A stretch of 64,000 nucleotides of DNA from Erythrobacter sp047872805 (GTDB taxonomy: Bacteria; Pseudomonadota; Alphaproteobacteria; Sphingomonadales; Sphingomonadaceae): NCBI RefSeq assembly GCF_047872805.1, contig NZ_JBLQUK010000009.1, forward strand, positions 59,918 through 123,917, written 5' to 3'. The position numbers and the translations under genes are program-made. The notes beneath the pieces were generated by a model. It was not told where the DNA came from and ran no database searches. It saw only the letters and a program-made list of their open reading frames with translations. This document shows positions 22,662 to 30,040 of this stretch, piece after piece; the stretch's first letter is position 1; the number at the start of each line of letters is the position of its first letter.

Positions 22662-23249
22662 ATGGTTAGATGCAGATCCAAGATGGACTTGTTGTTTCCC
22701 GCTTGCGCCTTGCGCACCACCAGCCTCGCTCTGGCTGCGACCCTTGCCGGGTCGTTTTTGGGCGTGCCCACAGCGGCGCTGGCACAGGACAATTTAAGCG
22801 TCCGGTCGGTCGTTCGCTTGCCAGGAGAGACGCGGATCGAAAAGCAGGGAGACCTCCACTTTGGCGACATTCTGGCGGGCAATACCGGCGGCACCATCAC
22901 CCTCGGCGTCAATGGAGCGGTTTCGACCACCGGCACGGTGCAGTCGCTAGGAGGGGATCCGCAGCCTGCCGAATTCGTCATTACCCGCACACTGCTGGCC
23001 GATTTCCCGACCTATAGCGGGCCAGCGGGTTCAGATTCGGTCTTGCTGACCCATATCAATGCGCCCGGCGAGACCATGGTGCTACGAAATTTCACCACCG
23101 ATTTCAACCGCACGATCTTCTTTGGGTTACCGGCCTATCTGTTTCGGACAAGCTACGATTTCCGGGTCGCCGGAACGTTGGACGTCGAGGGAGATCAGGA
23201 GCCGGGACAGTATCTTGGTTTTTTCACCGTAACGATTGATTACGATTGA
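22662..23249 (+). CDS. DUF4402 secreted protein (paralogue 1)
   Basis: A signal peptide ending near residue 41 (TAALAQ) precedes a DUF4402 domain: LHFGDILAGNTGGTITLGVN, then GAVSTTG and AEFVITR, and the C-terminal strand YLGFFTVTIDYD. DUF4402 proteins are beta-sandwich secreted proteins often found with chaperone-usher pili of the Csu type. ATG 22683 (MDLLF) is an equally likely start. A second paralogue lies at 23630 with a zinc-finger gene between them. No chaperone or usher gene is in the window. Confidence 0.87.
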   Translation: MVRCRSKMDLLFPACALRTTSLALAATLAGSFLGVPTAALAQDNLSVRSVVRLPGETRIEKQGDLHFGDILAGNTGGTITLGVNGAVSTTGTVQSLGGDPQPAEFVITRTLLADFPTYSGPAGSDSVLLTHINAPGETMVLRNFTTDFNRTIFFGLPAYLFRTSYDFRVAGTLDVEGDQEPGQYLGFFTVTIDYD

Positions 23250-23294
23250 GAGTAGCGGTTGAAATCGCCGGGCGGCGCGACTAATCCCGCCGCC

Positions 23295-23555
23295 ATGAAC
23301 ACGCCTCCCCCTGAAACGCTGATGGTCGATGCGCGCCGCGTCAGTTGCGACGGCGCGAGCGGCATTCGCGGGGGCGAAAACTACCGCCCCGCCGCGCTTG
23401 GCCATCCGCGCATATATCTTGAGATTGACGAACACGGCTATGTCGATTGCGGCTATTGCGACCGCCGCTTTGTGCTCAAGGGCGGCCCGGCTGACGGCGC
23501 GGATCAGGCAGCCTTGCCGGATATTTCCGAAGGCGGAGACCCCGGTCACCGGTAA
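23295..23555 (+). CDS. CHCC zinc-finger domain protein (NDUFS6-like), 86 aa
   Basis: The sequence VSCDG, then HPRIYLEIDEHGYVDCGYCDRRFVL, gives the Cys-His-Cys-Cys ligand order of the zf-CHCC family. This family includes the mitochondrial complex I subunit NDUFS6 and its alphaproteobacterial relatives. The domain occupies residues 15-60, and the tail is acidic. I start at ATG 23295, which begins the family-like part; an upstream ATG at 23259 would add 12 residues. It is flanked by the two DUF4402 genes, but a functional link is not evident. Confidence 0.85.
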   Translation: MNTPPPETLMVDARRVSCDGASGIRGGENYRPAALGHPRIYLEIDEHGYVDCGYCDRRFVLKGGPADGADQAALPDISEGGDPGHR

Positions 23556-23629
23556 TACGCTTGCCAAAGCGCTCGCCCAGGTGTGGTTTCAAATCATTGT
23601 TAATGTCTGGCTACTAAGGCTTTGCAGAC

Positions 23630-24196
23630 ATGGGCGATCTGGATTTGAGAATGCACCACATATTACGTAGGTTTGGGTGGCCCTTCGGCCTCTTGTGGTT
23701 GGCGACAATGCCCGCCGCGCTGGCCGCGCAAACCACCGAGCCGAGCGAGGCGCAGGCATTCGTCGTTACACCGCTCAGCTTTGTAAAGCAGTTCGATCTT
23801 GATTTCGGGCAGATCATCCCCGGCGACACCAATGGCGCTGTGGTGATGGATTCGACCGGCGCGGTGACGACCACGGGGGGCATCATTCAGATCAACGGGA
23901 CTCAGCAACCGGCGCGGTTCTGGGGCTTTGGCACGTTCAACCAGCGGGTGCTGATCAATTCCGACGCAACCAGCTATGTCTTGACCCGCGAAGGCGGCAG
24001 CGAAACCATGGTGATGGATCAATTGCTGATCGGCAGCCAGCCCCCGATCGTGATCAACACCAATCCGCGCCGGTTCCGGATCGTCAATCCTGACGGCTAT
24101 TTTTCCTTCACCATTGCAGGGCGGCTGCAAGTCGCCGCCAATCAAGCGTCGGGTGTCTATAGCGGAGAGTTTACGATCCAGCTCGAATATGAATGA
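23630..24196 (+). CDS. DUF4402 secreted protein (paralogue 2)
   Basis: Similar in plan to the protein at 22662: signal peptide ending ALAAQ near residue 34, then DLDFGQIIPGDTNGAVVMD, the marker GAVTTTGGI, and the C-terminal strand GVYSGEFTIQLEYE. At 188 residues it is the same length class. The two genes probably arose by duplication, with the zinc-finger gene between them. DUF4402 pairs may act as minor pilins or surface-adhesive subunits, which is inference here since no usher is visible. ATG 23651 is an alternative start. Confidence 0.87.
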   Translation: MGDLDLRMHHILRRFGWPFGLLWLATMPAALAAQTTEPSEAQAFVVTPLSFVKQFDLDFGQIIPGDTNGAVVMDSTGAVTTTGGIIQINGTQQPARFWGFGTFNQRVLINSDATSYVLTREGGSETMVMDQLLIGSQPPIVINTNPRRFRIVNPDGYFSFTIAGRLQVAANQASGVYSGEFTIQLEYE

Positions 24197-24265
24197 ATCA
24201 TCCGCCGCTCATGCAGGGTTCAGCGTAGCTGTGTATGCTCTGAAGCCGAATCATAGGAGTGCGCC

Positions 24266-24727
24266 ATGATCTATTCCCTCAAGACCCATGCTCTTAGACT
24301 GGCTTCGGCTGGCAGTCTCGCCGCGCTTGCGCTGGTCGCCGCTCAACCGGCCTATGCCGATGAAGAGCCGGCCGCCAGCGAAACTGCAATGACCGAGGGC
24401 GAGGCGCGGCTAGCCAAATTGCTCGAAGGCCGCGTGGCGGGCGAACCGCAGAACTGCATCCGCACCCGGCCCAATTACCGGCTGACCGTGATCGATGATA
24501 CCGCCTATGTCTATGGCAGCGGGCGGACGATCTATGTTCAGCGGACGCAGAACCCCCACCATATCGATGACACCGATACGCTGGTTTCGCGGCGATTCAC
24601 TTCGAGCGAGATTTGCCGTCAGGATATTGTGACGACAATCGACCCGGTGCTCGGGTTCTTCACCGGCACGGTGTTTTTTGACGATTTCGTTCCCTACACC
24701 CGTGTCGAAGAGAACGAAGAAGGCTGA
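24266..24727 (+). CDS. Secreted protein of unknown function, 153 aa
   Basis: A signal peptide with a probable cleavage after AYA (residue 31) precedes a 120-residue mature part. Two cysteines (QNCIRTRPNYR and SSEICRQDI) may form a disulfide, and the segment between them reads as beta strands (LTVIDDTAYVYGSGRTIYVQRT). The last part is acidic. I do not recognise the family, though proteins of this plan with the phrase NCI are frequent in sphingomonad genomes as far as I recall. The start codon follows a GGAG ribosome binding site. Confidence 0.72.
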   Translation: MIYSLKTHALRLASAGSLAALALVAAQPAYADEEPAASETAMTEGEARLAKLLEGRVAGEPQNCIRTRPNYRLTVIDDTAYVYGSGRTIYVQRTQNPHHIDDTDTLVSRRFTSSEICRQDIVTTIDPVLGFFTGTVFFDDFVPYTRVEENEEG

Positions 24728-24771
24728 TCGTCAGGTGGGCTGACCCGGTTCAGCCCACCGAATTCGCCACC

Positions 24772-24831
24772 TACGCTTTCACCAATTACGCTTTCACCAA
24801 TTACGCTTTCGCCACTTACGCTTTCGCCCCC
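24772..24831. repeat. Four 15-bp tandem repeats at the 3' end of the nitronate monooxygenase gene
   Basis: Units start at 24772, 24787, 24802 and 24817 with consensus TACGCTTTCRCCAMT; the first two are identical. Read on the minus strand in the gene's frame, each unit ends in an in-frame stop (GCG TAA or GCG TAG) and resembles the gene's own last codons (GCG AAG TCT TAG). Confidence 0.85.
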
Positions 24832-25805
24832 TAAGACTTCGCCATTGCGTTCATCCGGGCGAGAATTTCGTCCGCCTGCGCCATGATCCCGTCGATCAGT
24901 TCCTTGCAGGTCGGGATATCGTGGATCAGCCCGGCAACCATGCCGCAGCTCCAAGCGCCTTCGTCCATTGCGCCTTCCATCATGATCTTGGGATAGACCC
25001 CGGCAACCTCGGGCAGGATGTCCTGGATGGTGATGGCGTCGCCCAGTTCCTTTTCTTTCTGGATCAGCCGTTCGACTGCGGCATTGGCGAGCACCCGCTC
25101 GGTGTTGCGCAGCGGGCGCATCACCAGCCGCGTATCAAGCTCGCTCGCCGCAACGATCGCCTGTTTCACGTTCTCGTGAACCGGCGCTTCCTTGGTGGCG
25201 ATGAAGCGGGTCCCCATATTCATGCCTTGTGCGCCCATTGCCAGACTGGCGACCAGACTGCGCCCATCGGCCATCCCGCCTGACGAAACGAAAGGAATAT
25301 CCAACTCATCAGCGGCGCGCGGCAGCAGGATGAAGTTGGGCACGTCGTCCTCACCCGGATGTCCGCCGCACTCAAACCCATCGACACTCACCGCATCGCA
25401 GCCAATATCCTGCGCTTTCAAGCTGTGACGCACGCTGGTGCATTTGTGGATCACCTTGATCCCCGCATCCTTGAGCGGGGGCAGCAGGTCAACCGGATTG
25501 CGCCCGGCGGTTTCGACCACCTTGACCCCGCCATCGATCACCGCCTTCACCAATCCCGGATAATCGGGCGGGGTCAATGTGGGCAGAATGGTCAGGTTCA
25601 CGCCAAATGGCTTGTCCGTCATATCGCGGCAGCGCGCGATTTCATTCGCCAGCTTTTCCGGGGTGCCCTGCGTCAGCCCGGTGATGATCCCCAGCCCGCC
25701 CGCATTCGACACCGCCGCCGCCATTTCGGCAAAGCCGACATAATGCATCCCGCCCTGAATGATGGGATGCTGAATGCCGAACATTTCGGTGATGGCGGTT
25801 TTCAT
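24831..25805 (-). CDS. Nitronate monooxygenase / NAD(P)H-dependent flavin oxidoreductase
   Basis: This is a TIM-barrel FMN enzyme of the 2-nitropropane dioxygenase family. Visible signatures are HPIIQGGMHYVG at the N-terminus, GGLGIITGL, VDGFECGGHPGEDDV and the phosphate-binding VSSGGMADGRSLVASLAMGAQG. It oxidises alkyl nitronates or propionate-3-nitronate, or serves as an enoyl reductase-like oxidoreductase in other members. The start at ATG 25805 has GGGAGA eight bases upstream. The stop codon adjoins a four-copy tandem repeat of the gene's own last 15 bases. Length 324 is normal for the family. Confidence 0.9.
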   Translation of the reverse strand: MKTAITEMFGIQHPIIQGGMHYVGFAEMAAAVSNAGGLGIITGLTQGTPEKLANEIARCRDMTDKPFGVNLTILPTLTPPDYPGLVKAVIDGGVKVVETAGRNPVDLLPPLKDAGIKVIHKCTSVRHSLKAQDIGCDAVSVDGFECGGHPGEDDVPNFILLPRAADELDIPFVSSGGMADGRSLVASLAMGAQGMNMGTRFIATKEAPVHENVKQAIVAASELDTRLVMRPLRNTERVLANAAVERLIQKEKELGDAITIQDILPEVAGVYPKIMMEGAMDEGAWSCGMVAGLIHDIPTCKELIDGIMAQADEILARMNAMAKS

Positions 25806-25981
25806 GGCTGTAGTTCTCCCTGAGAGTTTCGATTTGTAGGGGAGACAAGCGCAATACGGCCTGCGGTGCAAGCACGCTTTTGATGGGGCAGATGACCGCA
25901 CCTGGCCGAGGACGCGTGCCGTATCGTCAGGCGATCAGATTACACTATAGACGCTCGCCGCGCACAACGGCAGCGGAGGCC

Positions 25982-25997
25982 AAGGGTCAGAACCTAA
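25982..25997. repeat. Short dispersed repeat, copy 3
   Basis: AAGGGTCAGAACCTAA shares its core with the copies at 16411 and 18449. Like copy 1 it sits on a stop codon, that of the YceI gene (TAG at 25996-25994). Confidence 0.4.
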
Positions 25998-26614
25998 CGT
26001 GCGAATGTCAGCGAGAAAGTCACCGGCACGACCGGAGTGATCGACGGCAGCCCGGCAAGTTCCTGCAACTGTGCCAGCCCTTCGGTCAGTTCGAGCGCGC
26101 CGGCGTCGACGATCACTGGTGCATCGGACACCGCCATCACCCGGTCCGGTCCGGTGCGTGTGACGGTGACCTGCGCCTGAAACGGGGCCTCCGCGCCCCT
26201 AAGTGAGAGCGTCCCGTCAAGCGTTGTGTCGGTGCTCGCGCCCACGGCGAGCGTTTCGAATGCCGCCGGGTCGATCTGTGCGGAGATGCTGGCGGTGGGA
26301 TTGTCGGCAACGACAAACAGAATGTCGCGCATACGCTCATCGCGAATATCCACCCCGGTGGAGACGCTGGCCAAGTCAATCTCGATATTGGCCGCGCCAT
26401 CGGCGGATACGGTGCCGGACAGTGTTTCGAACGAATTGACCTCAGCAATCTCCCCCGCCTTGATCGTGACATAGGACAGTTCAGATGCCGCCCCGTCGAG
26501 CGTCCATTGCGCCCCGGTCACTGGCGGCGCGTCAGCCGGTGCTTGCGAGCAGGCGGCGAGGGTGAGGAGGGCGGTGGTGGTCAGAATGGGATTGCGGAGC
26601 ATTGATGCGGCCAT
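25994..26614 (-). CDS. YceI family lipoprotein
   Basis: The YceI domain is a lipocalin-like barrel that binds polyisoprenoids in the periplasm. Typical strands are present: WTLDGAASELSYVTIKAGEI, FETLSGTVSADGAANIEIDL, and near the C-terminus VPVTFSLTFAR. The lipobox LAAC after a signal peptide indicates a lipoprotein. Starts at ATG 26614 or 26602 are both possible; neither has a good ribosome binding site. The gene is followed by a copy of the short GGGTCAGGACC repeat. No cytochrome b561 gene, a frequent partner, is adjacent. Confidence 0.85.
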   Translation of the reverse strand: MAASMLRNPILTTTALLTLAACSQAPADAPPVTGAQWTLDGAASELSYVTIKAGEIAEVNSFETLSGTVSADGAANIEIDLASVSTGVDIRDERMRDILFVVADNPTASISAQIDPAAFETLAVGASTDTTLDGTLSLRGAEAPFQAQVTVTRTGPDRVMAVSDAPVIVDAGALELTEGLAQLQELAGLPSITPVVPVTFSLTFAR

Positions 26615-26682
26615 GGACAAGCTCAAACGTTGGAATTGAAGAAAAGTCGACTTGCAAGGCGCGGGCCTCACATCGAAGAACG

Positions 26683-26898
26683 CTATTGAGGGGTTGAATC
26701 ACGCCCTACAAACCTTGCGGTGAACACGGCACCCAGCAGAGCTCCGAACAGACCGCCAATCGCAGGCGCAAACGCATTCGCCGCGATGATCATGCCCATC
26801 ACAGTTCCGGCGCTTGCGCCAGCAGCAACGCCAGCGCCGATATCGTCGCGGCGCTTTTCCTGTTGCTTTTGTTCGGCTTTGGTGGCGGCAGTGGCCAT
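26683..26898 (-). CDS. Glycine-zipper-like small membrane protein, 71 aa
   Basis: A charged N-terminal helix (KAEQKQQEKRRDD) precedes about 40 hydrophobic residues rich in Gly and Ala (GAGVAAGASAGTVMGMI, then GGLFGALLGAVFTARF), the pattern of a glycine-zipper hairpin. The ATG at 26898 has AAGGAG upstream and overlaps the stop of the gene at 26898-27311 as TGATG, so translation is coupled. Function is unknown; such proteins often affect membrane or envelope stability. Confidence 0.7.
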   Translation of the reverse strand: MATAATKAEQKQQEKRRDDIGAGVAAGASAGTVMGMIIAANAFAPAIGGLFGALLGAVFTARFVGRDSTPQ

Positions 26899-27311
26899 CA
26901 ATCTACTCCTTGAACTCGCTTTTGCATGACATAACACACACGCACGGAAGCGACGAGTAAAATCACGGTCGGTATATATATCCGTGCAGTCGGCTTCCAG
27001 TCTGGATCCTGTGCCCAAATAGTTATGAATGCACCAAATACCACAATGGCGAGCAAACAGAGGCCTGACTGGATAACGAGCGAGTCAAACGGTTTTTCGG
27101 CTCTGAAGTAATCATCAAAATTCGAGCCGATCAGCGTGACCGTATAGGTTACAAGCGCCCATGGACTGATATCAAGCCATCGGGCAATGCTGATTTCAAA
27201 TTCAGGCTCACCAAGTTTCCATGCGAGCATGAACAACATCGAAACGGCCAGTGGTCCCGCCAAGGGAGCGAGAAAGTTCCACATGAGCCAACGTTTCATC
27301 TTTGCGTCCAT
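26898..27311 (-). CDS. Four-helix membrane protein of unknown function
   Basis: The 137 residues contain four hydrophobic segments: about 10-32, 48-66, 79-99 and 108-127. Charged loops between them include the acidic-aromatic phrase GSNFDDYFRAEKPFDS. I do not recognise the family. Base composition is slightly more AT-rich than neighbouring genes. The gene starts 23 bases after the guaA stop and its own stop overlaps the next start by one base (TGATG), so guaA, this gene and the glycine-zipper gene may be co-transcribed. Confidence 0.65.
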   Translation of the reverse strand: MDAKMKRWLMWNFLAPLAGPLAVSMLFMLAWKLGEPEFEISIARWLDISPWALVTYTVTLIGSNFDDYFRAEKPFDSLVIQSGLCLLAIVVFGAFITIWAQDPDWKPTARIYIPTVILLVASVRVCYVMQKRVQGVD

Positions 27312-27334
27312 CAGAATGCGCCCCTCTCATCCCG

Positions 27335-28909
27335 CTATTCCCACTCAATCGTCCCCGGCGGCTTGCTGGTATAATCATAGACCACCCGGTTGATGCCTTG
27401 CACTTCATTGACAATGCGGGTGGCGACTTGAGTGAGGAAGCCTGCATCGAACGGATAGACATCCGCCGTCATGCCGTCGGTGCTGGTCACCGCGCGCAAT
27501 CCGCACACGCTGTCATAGGTGCGGCTGTCGCCCATCACCCCGACCGTTTTGACCGGCAGCAGCACCGCAAACGCCTGCCAGATTGCGTCATACAATCCTG
27601 CGTTGCGGATTTCTTCGAGATAGATCGCATCGGCTTTGCGCAGGATATCGCAGCGTTCCTTGGTCACTTCGCCGGGGATGCGGATGGCAAGGCCGGGGCC
27701 GGGGAACGGATGTCGCCCGACAAAGGCTTCGGGCAGGCCCAATTCGCGGCCGAGCTCGCGCACCTCATCCTTGAACAATTCGCGCAAAGGTTCCACCAAT
27801 TGCATGTTCATGCGTTCGGGCAATCCGCCGACATTGTGGTGGCTTTTGATCGTCACGCTTGGCCCGCCGGTGAAGCTGACACTTTCGATGACATCGGGAT
27901 AGAGCGTCCCCTGCGCGAGGAAATCCGCGCCGCCCACGGCCTTTGCCTCTTTCTCGAACAAGTCGATGAACGCCCCGCCGATGAACTTGCGCTTCTTTTC
28001 CGGGTCGGTGACACCTGCCAGCCCTGCAAGAAAGGTCTCCTCCGCATCCACTGCGACCAGCGGAATGTTGTAGGAGCCCCGGAACAGCGAAACGACCTGA
28101 TCGGTCTCGCCCTGACGCATCAGACCGTGATCGACATAAACACAGGTGAGTTGATCGCCGATCGCCTCATGGATCAGTACAGCGGCAACCGCGCTGTCGA
28201 CCCCGCCCGACAGCCCGCAGATAACCCGGCCCGATCCGACCTGCGCGCGGATTTCCTCAATCTTGGTTTTGCGGAATTCGGCCATGGTCCAATCGCCTGC
28301 CAGTCCGCAGACGTGGCGCACGAAATTGGCGATCAGCTTGCCGCCGTCGGGTGTATGGACGACTTCGGGGTGGAACTGCGTGCCGTAGAATTTGCGGCTC
28401 TCATCGGCAATGACCGCAAAGGGCGCGCCGTCGCTGGTGGCGACAATTTCGAAACCGGGGGCAAACCGGGTGACCTTATCGCCGTGGCTCATCCACACCT
28501 GATGGCGTTCACCTTCCTGCCACAAGCCGTCGAACAACGCACAGGACCGTGTCACGGTAAGGTAGGCGCGGCCAAATTCCCCACCCTCTCCGGTTTCGTG
28601 GCCGGGCCGGACTTCGCCGCCTAGCTGGTGGGTCATCACCTGCTGGCCGTAACAGATGCCAAGGATCGGGACGCCCGCTTCGAAAAAGGCCTGCGGGGCG
28701 CGCGGGCTGCCGTCGTCGGGAACGCCGGCGGGCGATCCCGACAAGATGATCCCTTTGGGTTTGAGCCGCGCAAAGGCTTCGATAGCCATGCTGAACGGCG
28801 CGATTTCCGAATAGACGCCCGCCTCGCGCACGCGGCGCGCGATCAGCTGCGTCACCTGGCTGCCGAAATCGACGATGAGGATCGAGTCGGGGAGATGATC
28901 TGTTTGCAT
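27335..28909 (-). CDS. guaA: GMP synthase (glutamine-hydrolysing)
   Basis: GuaA converts XMP to GMP using glutamine and ATP. The class I amidotransferase domain has LGICYGQQVMTHQLGG with the catalytic Cys and QFHPEV with the His-Glu pair. The ATP pyrophosphatase domain has the PP-loop CGLSGGVDSAVAAVL, and the C-terminal dimerisation domain ends in the family phrase YDYTSKPPGTIEWE. At 524 residues the length is normal. The start at ATG 28909 is the only one that fits the family N-terminus. Confidence 0.98.
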   Translation of the reverse strand: MQTDHLPDSILIVDFGSQVTQLIARRVREAGVYSEIAPFSMAIEAFARLKPKGIILSGSPAGVPDDGSPRAPQAFFEAGVPILGICYGQQVMTHQLGGEVRPGHETGEGGEFGRAYLTVTRSCALFDGLWQEGERHQVWMSHGDKVTRFAPGFEIVATSDGAPFAVIADESRKFYGTQFHPEVVHTPDGGKLIANFVRHVCGLAGDWTMAEFRKTKIEEIRAQVGSGRVICGLSGGVDSAVAAVLIHEAIGDQLTCVYVDHGLMRQGETDQVVSLFRGSYNIPLVAVDAEETFLAGLAGVTDPEKKRKFIGGAFIDLFEKEAKAVGGADFLAQGTLYPDVIESVSFTGGPSVTIKSHHNVGGLPERMNMQLVEPLRELFKDEVRELGRELGLPEAFVGRHPFPGPGLAIRIPGEVTKERCDILRKADAIYLEEIRNAGLYDAIWQAFAVLLPVKTVGVMGDSRTYDSVCGLRAVTSTDGMTADVYPFDAGFLTQVATRIVNEVQGINRVVYDYTSKPPGTIEWE

Positions 28910-29170
28910 GAAGGCGGCGTTACGTCAGCCCGAGCGGCGCTGTCCAGCATGCCGTAACGTCACGGTGCAAGCTATCGACAATTGTTGCATCGCACCATCG
29001 GCAATCGGCGAGAATTTGGCGGTTTACTGGGAATTTTTGGGAACAACCCCGGCATTGTTCGCATTTGCACAATCATCTTGTGCATCGCGCCAAGGTATCA
29101 AGAAACAACCGAAGGCCGGTGCACGGCCCACCCTGTCACGACACCCTCTTTTGAATTCTGGAGAATACCC

Positions 29171-29500
29171 ATGCGTCTAGTACTTTCCGCCGCAACGCTC
29201 GCCCTGATCGCCGCCGCGCCCGTCGCGGCTGCACCGTCTGCCGGCGAAGCATCTGTGACCGTGCGCGTCGACATCGCTGATATCGACCTGACCAGCGCCG
29301 AGGGCCGGGCTGCGCTCGAAGCGCGGCTTGATGCAAAGCTGCGCGCCGCTTGCACCATCGAAACCCGTCTGCGCTATGGGCTTGGCCGCGAAATCGTGGA
29401 TCAGGACTGCCTCGCCAGTGCGCGGACCGCTGCGCTGGCCGAGGCGGAGCGCATGGCTGCCGCCGATTTGCGCGCCGGTCGCTCAGTCGCGGCCAACTGA
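29171..29500 (+). CDS. UrcA family protein
   Basis: The protein is secreted (signal peptide to about residue 21, APVAAA) and has the UrcA pattern: VDIADIDLTSAEGRAALEAR, then LRAACTIE and DCLASARTAAL with two conserved cysteines that probably pair. UrcA proteins are common in Sphingomonadales and Caulobacterales and their function is unknown. ATG 29171 is the start of the signal peptide; the frame is open upstream to 28982 with no similarity. A GGAG motif lies seven bases before the start. Confidence 0.88.
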   Translation: MRLVLSAATLALIAAAPVAAAPSAGEASVTVRVDIADIDLTSAEGRAALEARLDAKLRAACTIETRLRYGLGREIVDQDCLASARTAALAEAERMAAADLRAGRSVAAN

Positions 29501-30040
29501 ACGCCGCCCTCTCTCTGATTTTGCAGGCGGCCGGCGGAGCGATCCGGCGGCCGTTTCGCTATTGATTTCAGAGTGGTGCCCGACATGCAAAGCAAATGCC
29601 GCGACATAGTTGCAAAACTTGCAATTAAACTGCGCATTTTCGCATTTGAGTTTCGTCCAATCGAACATCATTTGAGCCCCGCAGCGCAGTGCAAGGCACC
29701 TCTCTCCCCTCCTTCACGCGCCGCAGCGGCAGGATCAAAGCCTCAATTGGCGGTTCTGCCAGTCTGCTTGCCGGTGGCTGGCAGCCAGATCAAACGGGTT
29801 TGCGTCCGGCGATGACTTCCAGCATCGCAGCGCGCCACAAATGGCCCGTTTGAGCAGCGTCCCCGTGCTGCGGCTGTCTCTATGCGGTCCTGCCGATGCG
29901 CCGTGCGCCTCCCCCCGGCGGCGGATGCATCACAGTTCAGGACCGGCCTGCACCCGGCACAGCAGCGAGCGAGACGCGGCCACCCCATCCCCCCCGAACG
30001 GTGGCCGCGTCTCCACCCGCATGCTTCGATAGCGCCTGCG
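29501..30040. other. 540-base intergenic region with inverted repeats
   Basis: No gene is supported here. Just after the UrcA stop, GGCCG (29529-29533) and CGGCC (29548-29552) followed by GTTTCGCT could form a weak terminator. A perfect 14-bp inverted repeat lies at 29971-30013. Open frames across the region on both strands have no domain pattern and look like chance in G+C-rich DNA. Confidence 0.5.
29971..30013. repeat. Perfect 14-bp inverted repeat after the acyl-CoA ligase gene
   Basis: GAGACGCGGCCACC (29971-29984) pairs exactly with GGTGGCCGCGTCTC (30000-30013) over a 15-base loop. It lies 28 bases beyond the stop codon of the gene at 30041-31594 and may end or protect that transcript. 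No T run follows on either strand. Confidence 0.75.

Noticed and set aside
24694..24954. Minus-strand frame with GES repeats over the 15-bp tandem array
   Set aside because: It is another frame of the tandem repeat overlapping the end of the nitronate monooxygenase gene; the repetition is of DNA, not of a protein.
27302..28624. 440-codon open frame antisense to guaA
   Set aside because: Mirror frame of a certain gene, no start signal or domain.
29720..30040. Open frames in the 540-base intergenic region
   Set aside because: None shows a protein-like composition or start signal on either strand.
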